Assembly (NCBI RefSeq): GCF_901709675.1
Contig: NC_051100.1
Span: forward strand, 3,596,001-3,660,000
Length of the DNA: 64,000 nt
DNA from: Syngnathus acus
Lineage: Eukaryota; Chordata; Actinopteri; Syngnathiformes; Syngnathidae
Direction: 5' to 3'
In this document: positions 1-11,800 of the stretch, one piece after another
Layout of the letters: each line of letters starts with the position of its first letter
Numbering within the stretch: the stretch's first letter is position 1
Program-made: the position numbers and the translations under genes
The notes under the pieces: generated by a model
What the model saw: the letters and a program-made list of their open reading frames with translations, nothing else
Database searches by the model: none
Told to the model about the DNA's origin: nothing

Positions 1-1355
1 GACGACAGGGAGCGAAGAGATCGCAAGGATGATCGTAAATCGCCCAAAGACAAAAATTTAAAGGACAAGGTAGGCTGTTTCATTTTTAACTCTTGAAAGA
101 CACAAATGGAAATTTTGCTGTAGTGTAAAAATGACCAATCAACATAAACTTTTGTTTTTTTTCCCCAGCAGGACAAGAAGATGGTCACGTACAACAAGGA
201 CCTCCTAATGGCATTTGTTTACTTTGACCAAAGTCACTGGGGCTACCTGCTGGAGAAAGACTTGGAGGAAATCTTGTACACGCTTGGGCTGCACCTTTCA
301 CGTGCTCAGGTGTGCAAAAAAAAAATCCTCACTTTAGTCACGTCAAACATTCAAGCGTGTTATTCTGATGGCTCTTTTGTCTCTTTCAGATCAAGAAACT
401 GCTGAACAAGCCGGTAGTGAGAGAGTCGTGTTATTACCGCAAACTCACAGACAAGCCGAACGACGAGCCTGATTCCTCCCCGACTGAAGCACAAACGGAA
501 CTTCTCTTAGGTGAGCTGACCAAGCCATGACGCTTCCAGGATATAGATAGAATGAAACATTAAACGTCTTTTCTTCACATCAGGCAACAGAGAGCTGCTT
601 CCTGCTCCCAAATCGTGCACTCTGTCCGAAACCAGCGAGTCGGGTAATCTGATCGTTTACAACGGCGCCATGGTAGACATTGGCAGCCTGATGCAGAAGC
701 TGGAGAAGAGCGAGAAGGCGCGAGAGGAGATTGAAAACAAGCTCATGGTGCAGGACGCCAAGATGGGTAAATATTGATTGAGCTGACTTTTTTTTTTTCT
801 CCCCATGTTAGCATGCTAACTGCTGGAGTTGTAGCATTCATTGTATACAATCCATTAAATGTCAATTTTCCACTTGATGTCCAGAGGAAGACACCAAGGT
901 GAAAACACAACTGGAACAAGAGAACAGGTCCTTGTCAAAGGAGCTGGATGAGACTAAAAGCACTCTCAGGCAAACGGAGAAGACGCTGAAGGACGCCGAG
1001 GAGCTGAAGAGCATCTACCAGGAGCAGTTCACAAAGACCTGCAAGACTCTGACAGACACGGTCAAAGGGCTGACGGCGGTCATGAGAAAAGTAAGTTGCC
1101 TGTTTTGTAGAAAGTACTTGAACGCATGATGCAGAGTTCGTGACGGTGAATTTTGAGCAAATTGAATTTGAAGGTAAATTGTACAATGAAATTTAAAGGT
1201 TTGAAAAACTGCATGTTAGAAATTTGTTTTGACAACTAGTTGAAAAGATACTATAAAATGTATTTGTACTCCTCCTCCTCCAGGATCAAGATGGAAATGA
1301 TGAGGGAAATGTGCCTCTTCAAATAAATGGCGCTGAAGAAAAAAGCACCTCATAA
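1..1355 (+). CDS. ccar1: CCAR1 (cell division cycle and apoptosis regulator 1), 3' end only
   Basis: Only the C-terminal 263 residues are present; the gene runs in from the left edge. Coding exons are 1-69, 169-309, 390-510, 584-766, 885-1090 and 1284-1355, all with GT-AG borders and a single open frame (the second exon could start at 172 instead of 169). In order the protein shows a charged D/R/K-rich tract, an EF-hand-like segment containing FVYFDQSHWGYLLEKDLEEI, the stretch LIVYNGAMVDIGSLMQKLEK, and a long heptad-rich coiled coil ending in DGNDEGNVPLQINGAEEKSTS. This order matches vertebrate CCAR1 as I know it. The family acts in the nucleus as a coactivator for nuclear receptors, p53 and beta-catenin and in apoptosis signalling. 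The paralogue CCAR2 has a similar C-terminus, but the wording here and the following stox1 gene (also CCAR1's neighbour in human) favour CCAR1. No disruption is seen. Confidence 0.88.
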
Positions 1356-1970
1356 ATGAGCTGTGGGGAACCTGCGACCTGTGGGATGTAGACGAGCGGC
1401 CCGCCATGCAAAACTCAAAACGAATAAAACCTCAGAGGAACTGATAGGAAAAGCCCCAAAAACTTTCAATCCACAAATCTGTTTGATTGTTGACATACAA
1501 AGTTTTTTTGTCCTGCATTTTGCATGGCCCAAAGTGGGGAACATGTTCTGCTCTCATAATAACTGACCTAAAACACTCATTGGTTTGTAAATATTCACCA
1601 AAGCTATTTTAATTGTTTGGACCTTGTCACAAGTCCCGACGCGAGTTTATTTGAGAATGACTTCCTTTATTGACCTGTACATATTTTTATTTCTACCTTG
1701 TGTTGTCATAAGCTCACGTTCTAACTTTTTTTTTTTTGCCATCTGTTGTGCCAGTTTGTGTGATAGTTGTGCTATTGAGAGATTTAGTTTTTTCTTCTTC
1801 TTTGTAATAGGCATTGCCGACGCTATTTATGTGCAAGAGAATTCCTAATGGACTATATTTAAATGACAATAGCTTTGAATTTCACAAGGGTCGTGCTGTC
1901 TTGCCATGTAAATAAGACTTAATCCACTGTTGGAATCCGTGTTGAATAAACACCCACGTTTGTTTTTCCT
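1356..1970 (+). other. ccar1: ccar1 3' UTR with poly(A) signal
   Basis: AT-rich non-coding DNA follows the ccar1 stop codon. An AATAAA at 1945-1950 is the most likely poly(A) signal. No coding exon is seen here. Confidence 0.6.
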
Positions 1971-2129
1971 TTGTATTTTTGACTTCTGGTTTGTGATGCA
2001 ACGCCACTTCTCACCAGTAGAGGGAAGCAAAGCTCAAGTTATGCATCTGACTCATCTTAACATTTGGAAATGTGTTGACAGGTTGCCTTCAACACGGCCC
2101 ATCAAGTGGTTAAAAATATGACCCGTGAC

Positions 2130-2235
2130 TTTAAGGCCGCGGGATCGATTCCCTGCATGATGTGCCCTTCAGCGAGGCATCAAACTCTCCCGGATACTGG
2201 AAAGAATTCCACTGCTGCAGCGAGCCACCAATTGT
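2130..2235 (+). repeat. SINE-like relic with a tRNA B-box-like motif
   Basis: The motif GGGATCGATTCCC near 2140-2152 fits the RNA polymerase III B box (GWTCRANNC). It is followed by GTGCCCTTCAGCGAGGC, a phrase like one seen in dispersed teleost repeats. I see no A box at the right spacing and no cloverleaf, so it is not a tRNA gene. The assignment rests on remembered repeat style. Confidence 0.35.
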
Positions 2236-2495
2236 GAGTGCCTGCCTCCTTATTGTTCACTTTATGATTAAGAGGTTATTCTTTTTTTTTTTTAAATCCC
2301 CCTTAAGGAAAGTTGTCAAAGTTTTACGCATTTGGATTTATAATGGAACCGTCAATGGTATTGTCCCATTGAGAATTTTAAGGGAATTGTTCCGGAGTCT
2401 GACTGTTATTGTATTGAAATATGTTCTTACTTCTGAGAACATTTTAAAATACTTGTAGCTGCAGTTCATAATGCAATAATTAAAAAAAAAAAACA

Positions 2496-2720
2496 ACTCA
2501 GGGTGCCTTGTGAGCCTATCACAGGGCCCAAAGTCAATTCACACGAGTGAAAAATTTACGGTCTTCACAGAAGCTAACATATGTTTGTGGAATGTGGGAG
2601 GAAGCCATCATACCAGCGGAAAATAAATTTTAACAAAAACAGGGAGACTGTGCAAACTCCATATAGAAGGCTGGAGCAGAGCTTTGAACCCAGAACCAAA
2701 AAACTGAGGCAGATGTTTGA
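2496..2720 (+). repeat. Degenerate copy of a common teleost interspersed repeat
   Basis: The block carries several phrases typical of an abundant fish repeat: GCCTATCACAGGGC, TTTGTGGAATGTGGGAGGAA, GGGAGACTGTGCAAACTCCA and TTTGAACCCAGAACC in that order. Many differences from the form I remember suggest an old copy. A second fragment of the same family lies near 52,350-52,410. Confidence 0.6.
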
Positions 2721-5700
2721 ATTTAAATCTCTCTCACAATACTGTCGACTGGTTTAAATGTAGTTGCCTGCACACTCCTTGTTTTTTTTTTCCCTCCTCC
2801 CACCGCCACCGTACAAAAAATCAAAATGCACAGGAAGCATCTTTATGCAGTGCCTGCAGCTTGTCTGCGTGGTTTCCTTGAGAACAATGCGGATCTGTCA
2901 CCTGGCACTTTGCTTATGTGACTTGTTTTTGTTCCGCTGCTCAGCGCCAAATAGTTGACAAACAAACCTCATTTGTCCCTACAGTGCTTTTTCACTAGCG
3001 AGCGTATGCACGCGACGTGTGAAATTAAAAGCTGGTGCAGAGAGCAGGTCAGGTAAGCCCGCTCCCCTGGCTGCAACAGAAGCCCTTTGTGCCCCCCCCC
3101 CCCCCATGTGGGGTCACACTCTCCAGAAGAGGTTAGTTTTAAAAAAGCAGAACTGATCTGTGTGCTCCATTGAAATGATGTTTGTATTTCGTTCAGCGCT
3201 GAGCGGTTGGGCTGGGATTCAACTTCGAACCCGAGTGTCTTCTTTCTCTCCCTTATCTCCATTCTCATCTCGCAGCGCTTTGCCTAATCACCCTCTGCCA
3301 TTCTCAGCGCCCTCCCTCCGCTCTGTGTGCATGTCAAAAGTTCAGAGTCATACTTATCATGACAAAAGCGGCTCCCCGTCCTTCACACACAGCTCGCTGT
3401 GTCGCCTTTTCAACTCCGTGTCAGGAGTCAGCGTTTAGTAGGCCACGCGATTGTCTCGGGGCATCCCGCCCACTATTTGGACAACGTAGGAATCTAATCC
3501 CGGCTCACGTGAAGCACAACAGAGCAAGTTTATTTATGTGCAACCACGGAATTAAGCGGTTTAGCTAGTTGCTGGCATCAGTTCCTCAAAGGTGTTCCGC
3601 AGGGTTCTGTACTGGACACCCACACTTTTCCATCACTAAGAACTGCTATTAAATTGTTTTAAAATGATTTAGTAGTGACAACCCTAACTGCTTTGCCTTC
3701 TCTAAATGTAAAAAATAAAACTCCAAGGGCAAATATTTGTAAACACTTCCTGCATCGGCAATTTGAGGACTGTGTTCCCCGCCGAGCAGAGAAATGATAG
3801 TCAACAAGAACATATTCGGGCACAAAAATCTTCACCGCGCAGTGATGAATTGTAATAACACAACAACAAAAAGGATCCCTTACACATCCATAAATCTTGT
3901 TCTCACTCTTTGTTCACCGGGAGAGGTTTGCCAGAAATGCCCCGCGGTCGCCACAATCAAACAAACAAGTCAACCACCCTCTTCGGGCCTGTTTGGTATT
4001 TTAGGTAATTGATACATAAGAGGCTCATTTTGCGGGTCCCTCACGGCTGAGTGCGCCGAGAGAGAAGGGCCCCTGTTCGTCGCGAGGACCTCACCGCAAG
4101 AAGCTTACTTCCTGTAGAGTGGCACTGCAAAGTGGTGTTGTCGAGGAAGCCCCCCACCTTCCCTTCACCTCTCAGGGAATACTGGCTTTCACTGTGAGAA
4201 AGTTGCACTCTTGTTTTCGACAGGGGCGTTCCCCGGCCCAAAGGCAGCGACGCCTCACCTCGCTGCCCTTCACGATAACCCGTGGTGTCGTCGTCATCTA
4301 TGAATGATGAGACGCACACCAAACAGTGTCACGTTTCAGGTGGGACAAAAAAATAGGATTTAAGTCAGGCTTTGGATTTGATTGAGAGTTTTTTTGGTTG
4401 TGTCAGTGCAGTTTCCATGTTCTCCCCCCAGTGCTTTTTAAAAAATCAGGTGACTGAAAGGAAGCGGGTTCCCCTCACTCATCTCGTCTGCGTACGTTTA
4501 TGTTTTTTTTATTCCCTGACTGCAGCCCATCGCACGCCTCACTAATGAAGCGCATATGCTGCCCCTTTTTTCTGTTTAAGTCACATGACCACCAAGGTCT
4601 TCAAAGCCAGATTCTGTTTCCGTTTAGCTCGAGGCTGCCTGGATCCATAATTTGGTGCTAGGTGACACATTGCAGGCTGCAAAGACGACCATCAGTAGCT
4701 GATTGAAACTGATTTGAGCTGTGTTGGCTTTTGGGGGGGGGGGGAAAATAGAAGGAAAATGATGATCTTCCTGATTTATACATACACGAAATATGCAATG
4801 TGTAGATTGTCACAAATGCATTTTGCTAATTAGCTATAAAAACTGGTTTGACCAACTAAACTGAGGAAAAAACTAACAATATTGAGGGCCGGCATGAGTT
4901 CTGGGACTGTGAGGATAAATTTGAAGTCTGATTGGGTAAAAAAAATAACCATTTCTAAATAAGCCAATACGGGCCAAAGGAAGTGTGCGTCATTATTTTC
5001 GTTCCCCTGTACGTTGAACCTGCAACCCAGCTGGCTGCACTCACGCTGCGTCATAAACTAGCTGATCAATGCATTTATTCGTGACTTTATGTCTCCAATA
5101 AAGCCAGCCTAAGCTTTTTCTTTTTGCCCTCCCTTGCGTCGCGCCATAAAGTCACAAGAAAGTGGTCACATGGGAGCGCTTAAGCTATTCGCCCATTACG
5201 GCTCGGCGGCCTGCGTTTGAGTCGCCGCACCTGTAAACACTAAAAGTGGAGCGTTAGTTGGCTAGCAAGATTAGCCGAAAGCTACATGACAAACAAATGA
5301 TTCCTAGGAATTGAATTATTTGGAAATTTAGTCTTATTCATAATATTCTATTTCATGAAATACATAGCTAACAGTAAACGACGCCTGTTAACGTCCTCGT
5401 TAGCCACCAGTGAGAATGCAATTGTAAGAACATAAACTGTCTTTTCCATTGTTGTTTTTTATTAGCCTGTTAACACCGTCGGTCACTCTGTTTACATAGC
5501 GGACGTCCATCCCGCTTGCTCACGCTGTTGTGGCAACACAACCTAGAGCACTTTAGCATTCCCGAGTGCAGCGTCGCTTGACTTAAACGTGACGTTTGGA
5601 GGCTCCAAGTGCAGCTGGCAGACATCTCGCACATGACTGTGACATGTTGGTGTCTACGGGGCCTTTGGATGGATGTGTGTGTGTGTGTTGCATGAGGATG

Positions 5701-8200
5701 TGGGTGTAAACCTTCAGTCATCACCTGCTAACTCTCCCACTACTAGTACAATAGACTTCTTTTGGTTTAAAATCCATCCTGCCCTCCTTGAAGTGTGTTG
5801 ACAACCTGTTAAAAGTAGAACATTTCAATTGGAGCATTTTTGTATAGTTCATACATAACATTAGCTTTATGCTTAGAGGGGGTATTTTTTTTAATCTTGG
5901 CTGGCTTGGACTAGTTTAAGAGCCAGATGAGTTGTCATTAGCTTTTAAATAAAAAAAATCTGCCCCTGAGCGCCTCACACTCAGCGTAACGTTATATCTT
6001 TAATCCAGACAGAGCTGTTTGGCTCATGTTTGGCCTCGCTGCTAAGGCTCAGGTGGTAATTGCACACCACCTCCGTCGTGACACAAGTTTGGACATGAAT
6101 TTAGTAGGAAATCGGACCAAAAAAAACCCCTTGATGCTGGAGCTTTTCATCGTGGCATTTGATGTTTTGTCATTTGATTTTTGCGTTGAAAGCCTGACAT
6201 TGTCGCCCACAGTTTCAGTCGTTTATTGCCAGTCCCACATAGCTTAGTTTCTGAGTCCACTAGCTTAATGCTAATGGAGGGGGGGGGGTAATTACTGCCA
6301 TATCCATTCATTTCAATTGGGAAAGAGTTTGGCAGGTCACTAAACCGCACTGAATTGTCAGATGGTACAAAGCGTGTGTTGCCTGACGATTGGGGTCAAA
6401 TTCATTCCTGGCACGGTGGTAAAGAGGAAGCCCCTCTGGGGTGTTTTGCTTGGATCCCGAGAGCCGAGTTTTCCTCGCAGGACCAGATGTTTGTGACACA
6501 CTGATCACATTCCAAATATACGTCTTGATCACATCAAGGCCGTCGGCCCCACGCAAGCACCTGAGACTACTTAGCGTATGGAAATGGACGGGCCGGGGGT
6601 GCGGGATGTGTTGTGATTATGCTTACCAAGGGCCCAACTTTTGCTTCATGGTAATCACTCCCACCGGCAGACTTAACATTTTGGAAGAAAGACGCCTCAC
6701 GTTTGCCACACATCAAACAATGGAAACACTTTTGCAAACTTCCTCTTAATGCATGTTCCATATAAATGGATATAGCACACAGGCCGTGTGTTTTTCTACT
6801 CCATATCTGATCTACTTTTGATTGTTAACAGAGTTTTTACACTTTTCCCATGCAGGAAATCAGCAATTGTTGGAGTTGGAAGTGGTTTATTGTAGGTGTA
6901 ACCAAGATATAAATCAACGTTTCCGAGAATAAATAACCAAGTCAAAGACAAATGATTGCAGTGGAACCTCTAAAGTCACATTTGTGGAAAAGTACTGAGA
7001 CGCCACACCGGTGATACGCCAAACAATCCCTTCAGTTCAGTTGTATTTAACTTTTTTTTTTCTCCCCAAACTATTTGAGCATAGATTTTATTTGATCCAA
7101 ATGGCATCCAGGATCTCAGTTTGGCAGTAGATGTGCAATTTCCTGACTTTTCAACTTGCACTGGCTTTGCACTGAACCCAACGGTGCAGGTTTTTTTCCT
7201 TCAAATTGCAGATTGAACGTAATCACGTGGCGTCTTCACTTTGACCTTTTCGACATTATTCTGGAGAGATGAAGTCAGTCACCGTGCGTTGGCCATGTTG
7301 CTGTATTCTTTTCATGTGCAGAGGAAGCTCAATATCCTGTTGCACGCAGGCTCTTAATACAAAGAGGCAGAATGGGACCAGGGGCCTCCCAAGGTTCGAG
7401 CGCCGCTTGATAGTAAAGCCAAAAAAGCTTTCTGAGCTTGTGATATACGAGGTGCACTTCCCGTCTGCGGGCTTCGCTTAAAAGCAGCGTCTAATGGCCA
7501 AAAGGGGAGATGTGGTTCTCATTTAGAGGTAATAATGTTGTGATGAGACACAAGTTGCTGGAGGAGAACAAATGAAAAGATTGGACATTTGGAAAAAAAA
7601 GGTTTTTTAAATGTCATATGGATGGTCGTTTGAGTCATTTTACGGCCACTACATTGGTTACATCTGCAGAATCAGTTGAGAACTGCATCAAGCATGATTC
7701 ATTTACAAAGATTCCAAAGCACATTTTTGTATGATATGAATCAAATTAAACCCCCTATATTGTACATTTATTTATGAAGGACAAAGAGAGCCTAAATGAA
7801 ATGAATGGTAATGTTTAACATGAATTATTTCCATCTTCATTTCATTCTTTATATATTTATTACTTTTATTATTTAATGTTCTGAGCCGTGATTGGTCATT
7901 ACCTGAGCAAGCAACTGTGACGTCATTTTCAGTCGACAGCAAGTGGCAAAATGGCCGTCCCCTCGGACTGATTAAAAACATGGCGGCTTTTGCTTCATAT
8001 TCCATAAATGCAGAATTAATCAGAATGACACGTTTGGGCTAGTGGGGTCGGGTAGAACATATTATTCTGAAGGTGTAAGTTTTTTGGTTTGTTTGTTTGT
8101 TTGTTTGAACTTGACTTCCTCTTAAATGGTAATGTCTTTATTGCATATGAGACAAAAGCAATTTGAAAATGACCAATTGTTCGTCTTTTTATTGTGATGG
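2721..8200. other. Intergenic region between ccar1 and stox1
   Basis: No exon with convincing splice borders and family similarity was found on either strand. The stretch holds short homopolymer runs (poly-C near 3091-3105, poly-G near 4732-4743) and, at its right end, one copy of an interspersed repeat also found near 56 kb (listed separately). Confidence 0.5.
7881..8000 (+). repeat. Interspersed repeat, copy 1 of 2 in the window
   Basis: The block contains CTGAGCCGTGATTGGTC, GCAACTGTGACGTCATTTTC and CAAGTGGCAAAATGGCCG. The same phrases in the same order and orientation recur at 56,014-56,100. The matching DNA continues more weakly on the 3' side in both copies. Confidence 0.65.
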
Positions 8201-8399
8201 GAAGTTCTCACACCTGTAAGCAGTGGGAGGTCCTCCACCTGTGTGTTCGTGTGGGTCGCCCCCTCCTCCTGTCCCTCCTCTTTCACCCTGCTAGTCTGTC
8301 TCCCCTCTCTCGGTCTTGTCAGGACCCTCACAGCAGGAGGACCCCCTCGCCCCCCGGCTATGTTTCCAGGAGACAAAGCTGCAGTTTAACTCAACAAGT

Positions 8400-8800
8400 C
8401 CGTTGAAGTCGCCTTGAATTTGGAGCTCGGAAAGCGGCGGACATGTCGCTCCACCCGCCGCGGATCGTGCAGCTCTCCGCCGGCTCCCTGGCGGTGGTCT
8501 TCGGCCCCGACGACGACGAGGAGTCGGCGGCGGAGGAGAGCCGCCGGAGCTCCTGCGCCACGGGGCTGGAGGTGTTCGCCGACTTCAAGGCGCAGAATCT
8601 CCGCAGTTTCTGGAATAATCGGCTGGTGAAGGCCATGGGCGAGGTGCACTTCCTAGGCTGGATGGACAACTTGGTGCTTTTCATCCAGGGAAGCTCGGCT
8701 AGCTTGGAGGTGCTGAGGGAAGCGTGGATGAGAAGAGCGCTCAAGTCAGCCACGGGCTTGGTCATCAGAGCTGTGGGTGAGAAGTTACAGCACAGTCATA
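8400..8800 (+). promoter_or_regulatory. stox1: CpG-rich 5' end of stox1
   Basis: The first coding exon and its flank are dense in CpG (for example CCCGACGACGACGAGGAG), unlike the AT-rich DNA on both sides. This is consistent with a CpG-island promoter. No TATA box is evident. The transcription start is not resolved. Confidence 0.5.
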
Positions 8801-11800
8801 TGCGTCTTACATCAAGCTCAAAAATATTTTCACGTACAATGTGATAAGTATGTTAAATCAAAAAACGACCCAAAGCTTTTAGTCTTGAAAATGTCATCTA
8901 TATTATTTTAAGATACTGTCTGTTCCAGACCCCCATAAAACACCAACAAAAACTTTGGTTTGTTTATTTTTTTTCCAAATAAGAAAACTAGTGCTGATCT
9001 ATATTGTACCCAAATAGCCATAAGAATGTAAAGATTGAAACAATTTGTGTTTCATGATGAATTCATATGCTTCCTTGGCCACGTGACGTTCACAACTGCT
9101 CAGTAAACTGCAGTAATATTTTTCATTTTTAGCAAAGGATAAGAAATGCTTGTATGTCTGCGTGAGTAACTGGACAGGTAAGCCATTTTAAACTAAAAAC
9201 AAAAAAATTTTCATAGAAGTGTTTCAATGAACTCGTTCGCTGCTGAAAAAAATATTATTTTTAAGAATCGTTCACTAGCATCTAAATTACTGCACCTTCT
9301 GGTGTTGGTAACATCAATTGAAATACCATTAATCTGTTCCAGCCCCCAAAAATACTAACCATATCTTTTTCTTATATGATAATAAAGGAAAATAGCACTC
9401 TGTTTTATACAAACATGATACAAGAGAATAAAAAGTGTTTTTATAAATTGTGTTATATCTGTATATGCTAATAGTTGCATCAAGTTTTATTCTTTTACGA
9501 GGCTTCACACAGAGGCTTCAACATGCGTTTACAACCTTGGCAAAAATGTGTCAAAGCCATAAAATGGACACTTTTAAAACAACTTTTTTTATGTGTATAA
9601 ACAAATCGGAGAATGGTGCAGTTATACAAACAACCTTGTTTTACGAAGCTAAACTTGCTAATTAATTTGTGTCCTTCAATGCAGCTTTTGTGTTGCGTCC
9701 CAATCGAACCAAAGTACGTCGTTCCCGATGGCCTGATGTCATGTGTTGGACATATGTGACATCACCATCCACGAGTCAAACGATAAGTCGCCCCTTGTGT
9801 GTTGTTTTAGCCCTAAAGATAGCTTTGTGAGTGGTTACACCTGGTTATTTTCATGTTTGGCGTATAAAAGAGAATAAATTCGAGTCCAAATGCCATTTTC
9901 ACGTAAACCACTTTTTTTTTTAACTTTTGTCGTCTGTCACTTTTTGTTGCTAGCGATTTGAACATTTACAGGATTATGATATCGTTTTTAAAACCCTCCA
10001 ATTTGACACCCTTTGTCAAATCGTCTAAAATGTCTTAAAGGCAGTTGAGGAATGTGGGGGGGGGGGGCACAACTGGCAGGGTGTGATGTGATGGCCTGCT
10101 GGGGGGGGGTGTTTGACATGTCATCCGCATGCGAGACACTTTGTGCTCCTCCAGACAACAATCAAGCGCACAAGCGCATGCTAAACGCCCAACTATACGA
10201 GCACAATGCACACAAGTTGTTTTCATGGCCTACCTCCAAATCCTCGTACGCGTCCTTGGCTTCACACCGCCGCAATTTGTATGGAAATGAGCCGCTTTGC
10301 CGCCTCCTCGCAAACAATCGGCCTGCGCTGAATCACTAGTCGGCCAAACGGCTACAGCGGGGACTTCTAGATTGATGTCAGACCTCGACATACAATAAAT
10401 ATGTCAGTCGGGAACACGAAGACTTGGCTGAAGTCACCAAAATGCAAAGGCCAAGAAGATTTATACGAGCTAATTGTTAGGTTTTATTTTCATTTCCCTT
10501 TGGTTTTCTTCTTTGGCTTTAAATCACAATTGTTTGCATTTGGGTCCATCCCAATGAAAACTGACCAGGGAACCATTTTGTGTCCTGAACTTCAGCTTAA
10601 CAACCGCGGCTCATGATCTATAGGAGGGGTTCTCAAAGCGGGGTCCCCGTTAGCCGTGGCTTGGGGTCCGCAGGGTACAGTATCTCAATCCCTTCGGAAC
10701 GATCAGAAATACTGTTTCTGCCGTTTTGCCAATTTCGGGACATGTTGTGACGATTTGCTCCATTACACTTGGGCGCCATCTTGACAATAAAATACCTTTG
10801 ACCTGGACGACTGTTGCCTAAACAATAGAAGAAGAACCTGAGGCTTTGTTGTAAATGTGCTATTTGACAGACGAGGAAGTGGGGCTCATGTTTTTAGCTG
10901 AAACATATCGTCTTACCGCGGCCTCACAATAGCATGATAACAAGCGCTCCAAGAAAAAAAGACACTAAAACCAGTGAGGGGATCTTCCTTTTCCATAATG
11001 GCGTCTGACATGCGCGGCTCAATTTAATTATCTTTGACGTCTCAGTTAAACCATAAAAACGTGGGAAAGTGGGCTCGAGAGGGAATTTTTTTTTTCCTTA
11101 ATGCATCGCGGTTATCTGAGCGGGAAAGGGCCTCCGTTTTACGGTAGTTGACCTCGGGGTCTTCTTTTTTTTCCTCCTTTGTGCGTGCTTAAATAATGTC
11201 GCATTCCTACTGAAGAATCGTTTGTGTTAGCGACCCGGGTCGGTAGCGGCTCTTGCTAATGTTTGTCTATACGTTTAAATGGAATGCAGAGAGGGTTTAA
11301 TGCCTATTTTAGTTTTCCTTTGGTTTCTTTGAATATAGTAGTTATCTGAAGTAAGGTTCATTTAGAGATTTGTTTCTGAACATGTGTTCATTGTTTTGAT
11401 TTCAGAAAGGGTTAAAGCGCTGCAAAATAGATGCTAATTAGAACCAGAATCAAGCTAGCAGATCTTGTCTTCACGTTTTAAATACACAAAGTGTAGAAAT
11501 AGCATATACTTGCTAAGCGCTAGCTACTACATTATTTAGCCTCCTCCAACAAGCTGAAACATTTATGCGGCTTTAGACGTGAGGTGTAATGAGGTATCGC
11601 GTGTCCCATCTACATCAAAACTGATGTGAGCTTAGCTTAGCATTTAGCTTAGCTAAGCATTCCTGAAATGCTTTAACACTTTCCCTGGAATTTCTCTTCC
11701 CTCCCGCCCTTTACCTTTCTCCTCAAATGTTCTACTTTCACACAAATGCGCCTCCTCAAAGTGCTCCACTCATGATCATAATTCTTCCAGATGTTAGCTT

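Noticed and set aside
2138-2155. tRNA gene
   Set aside because: A B-box-like motif is present, but there is no A box, anticodon arm or acceptor pairing.
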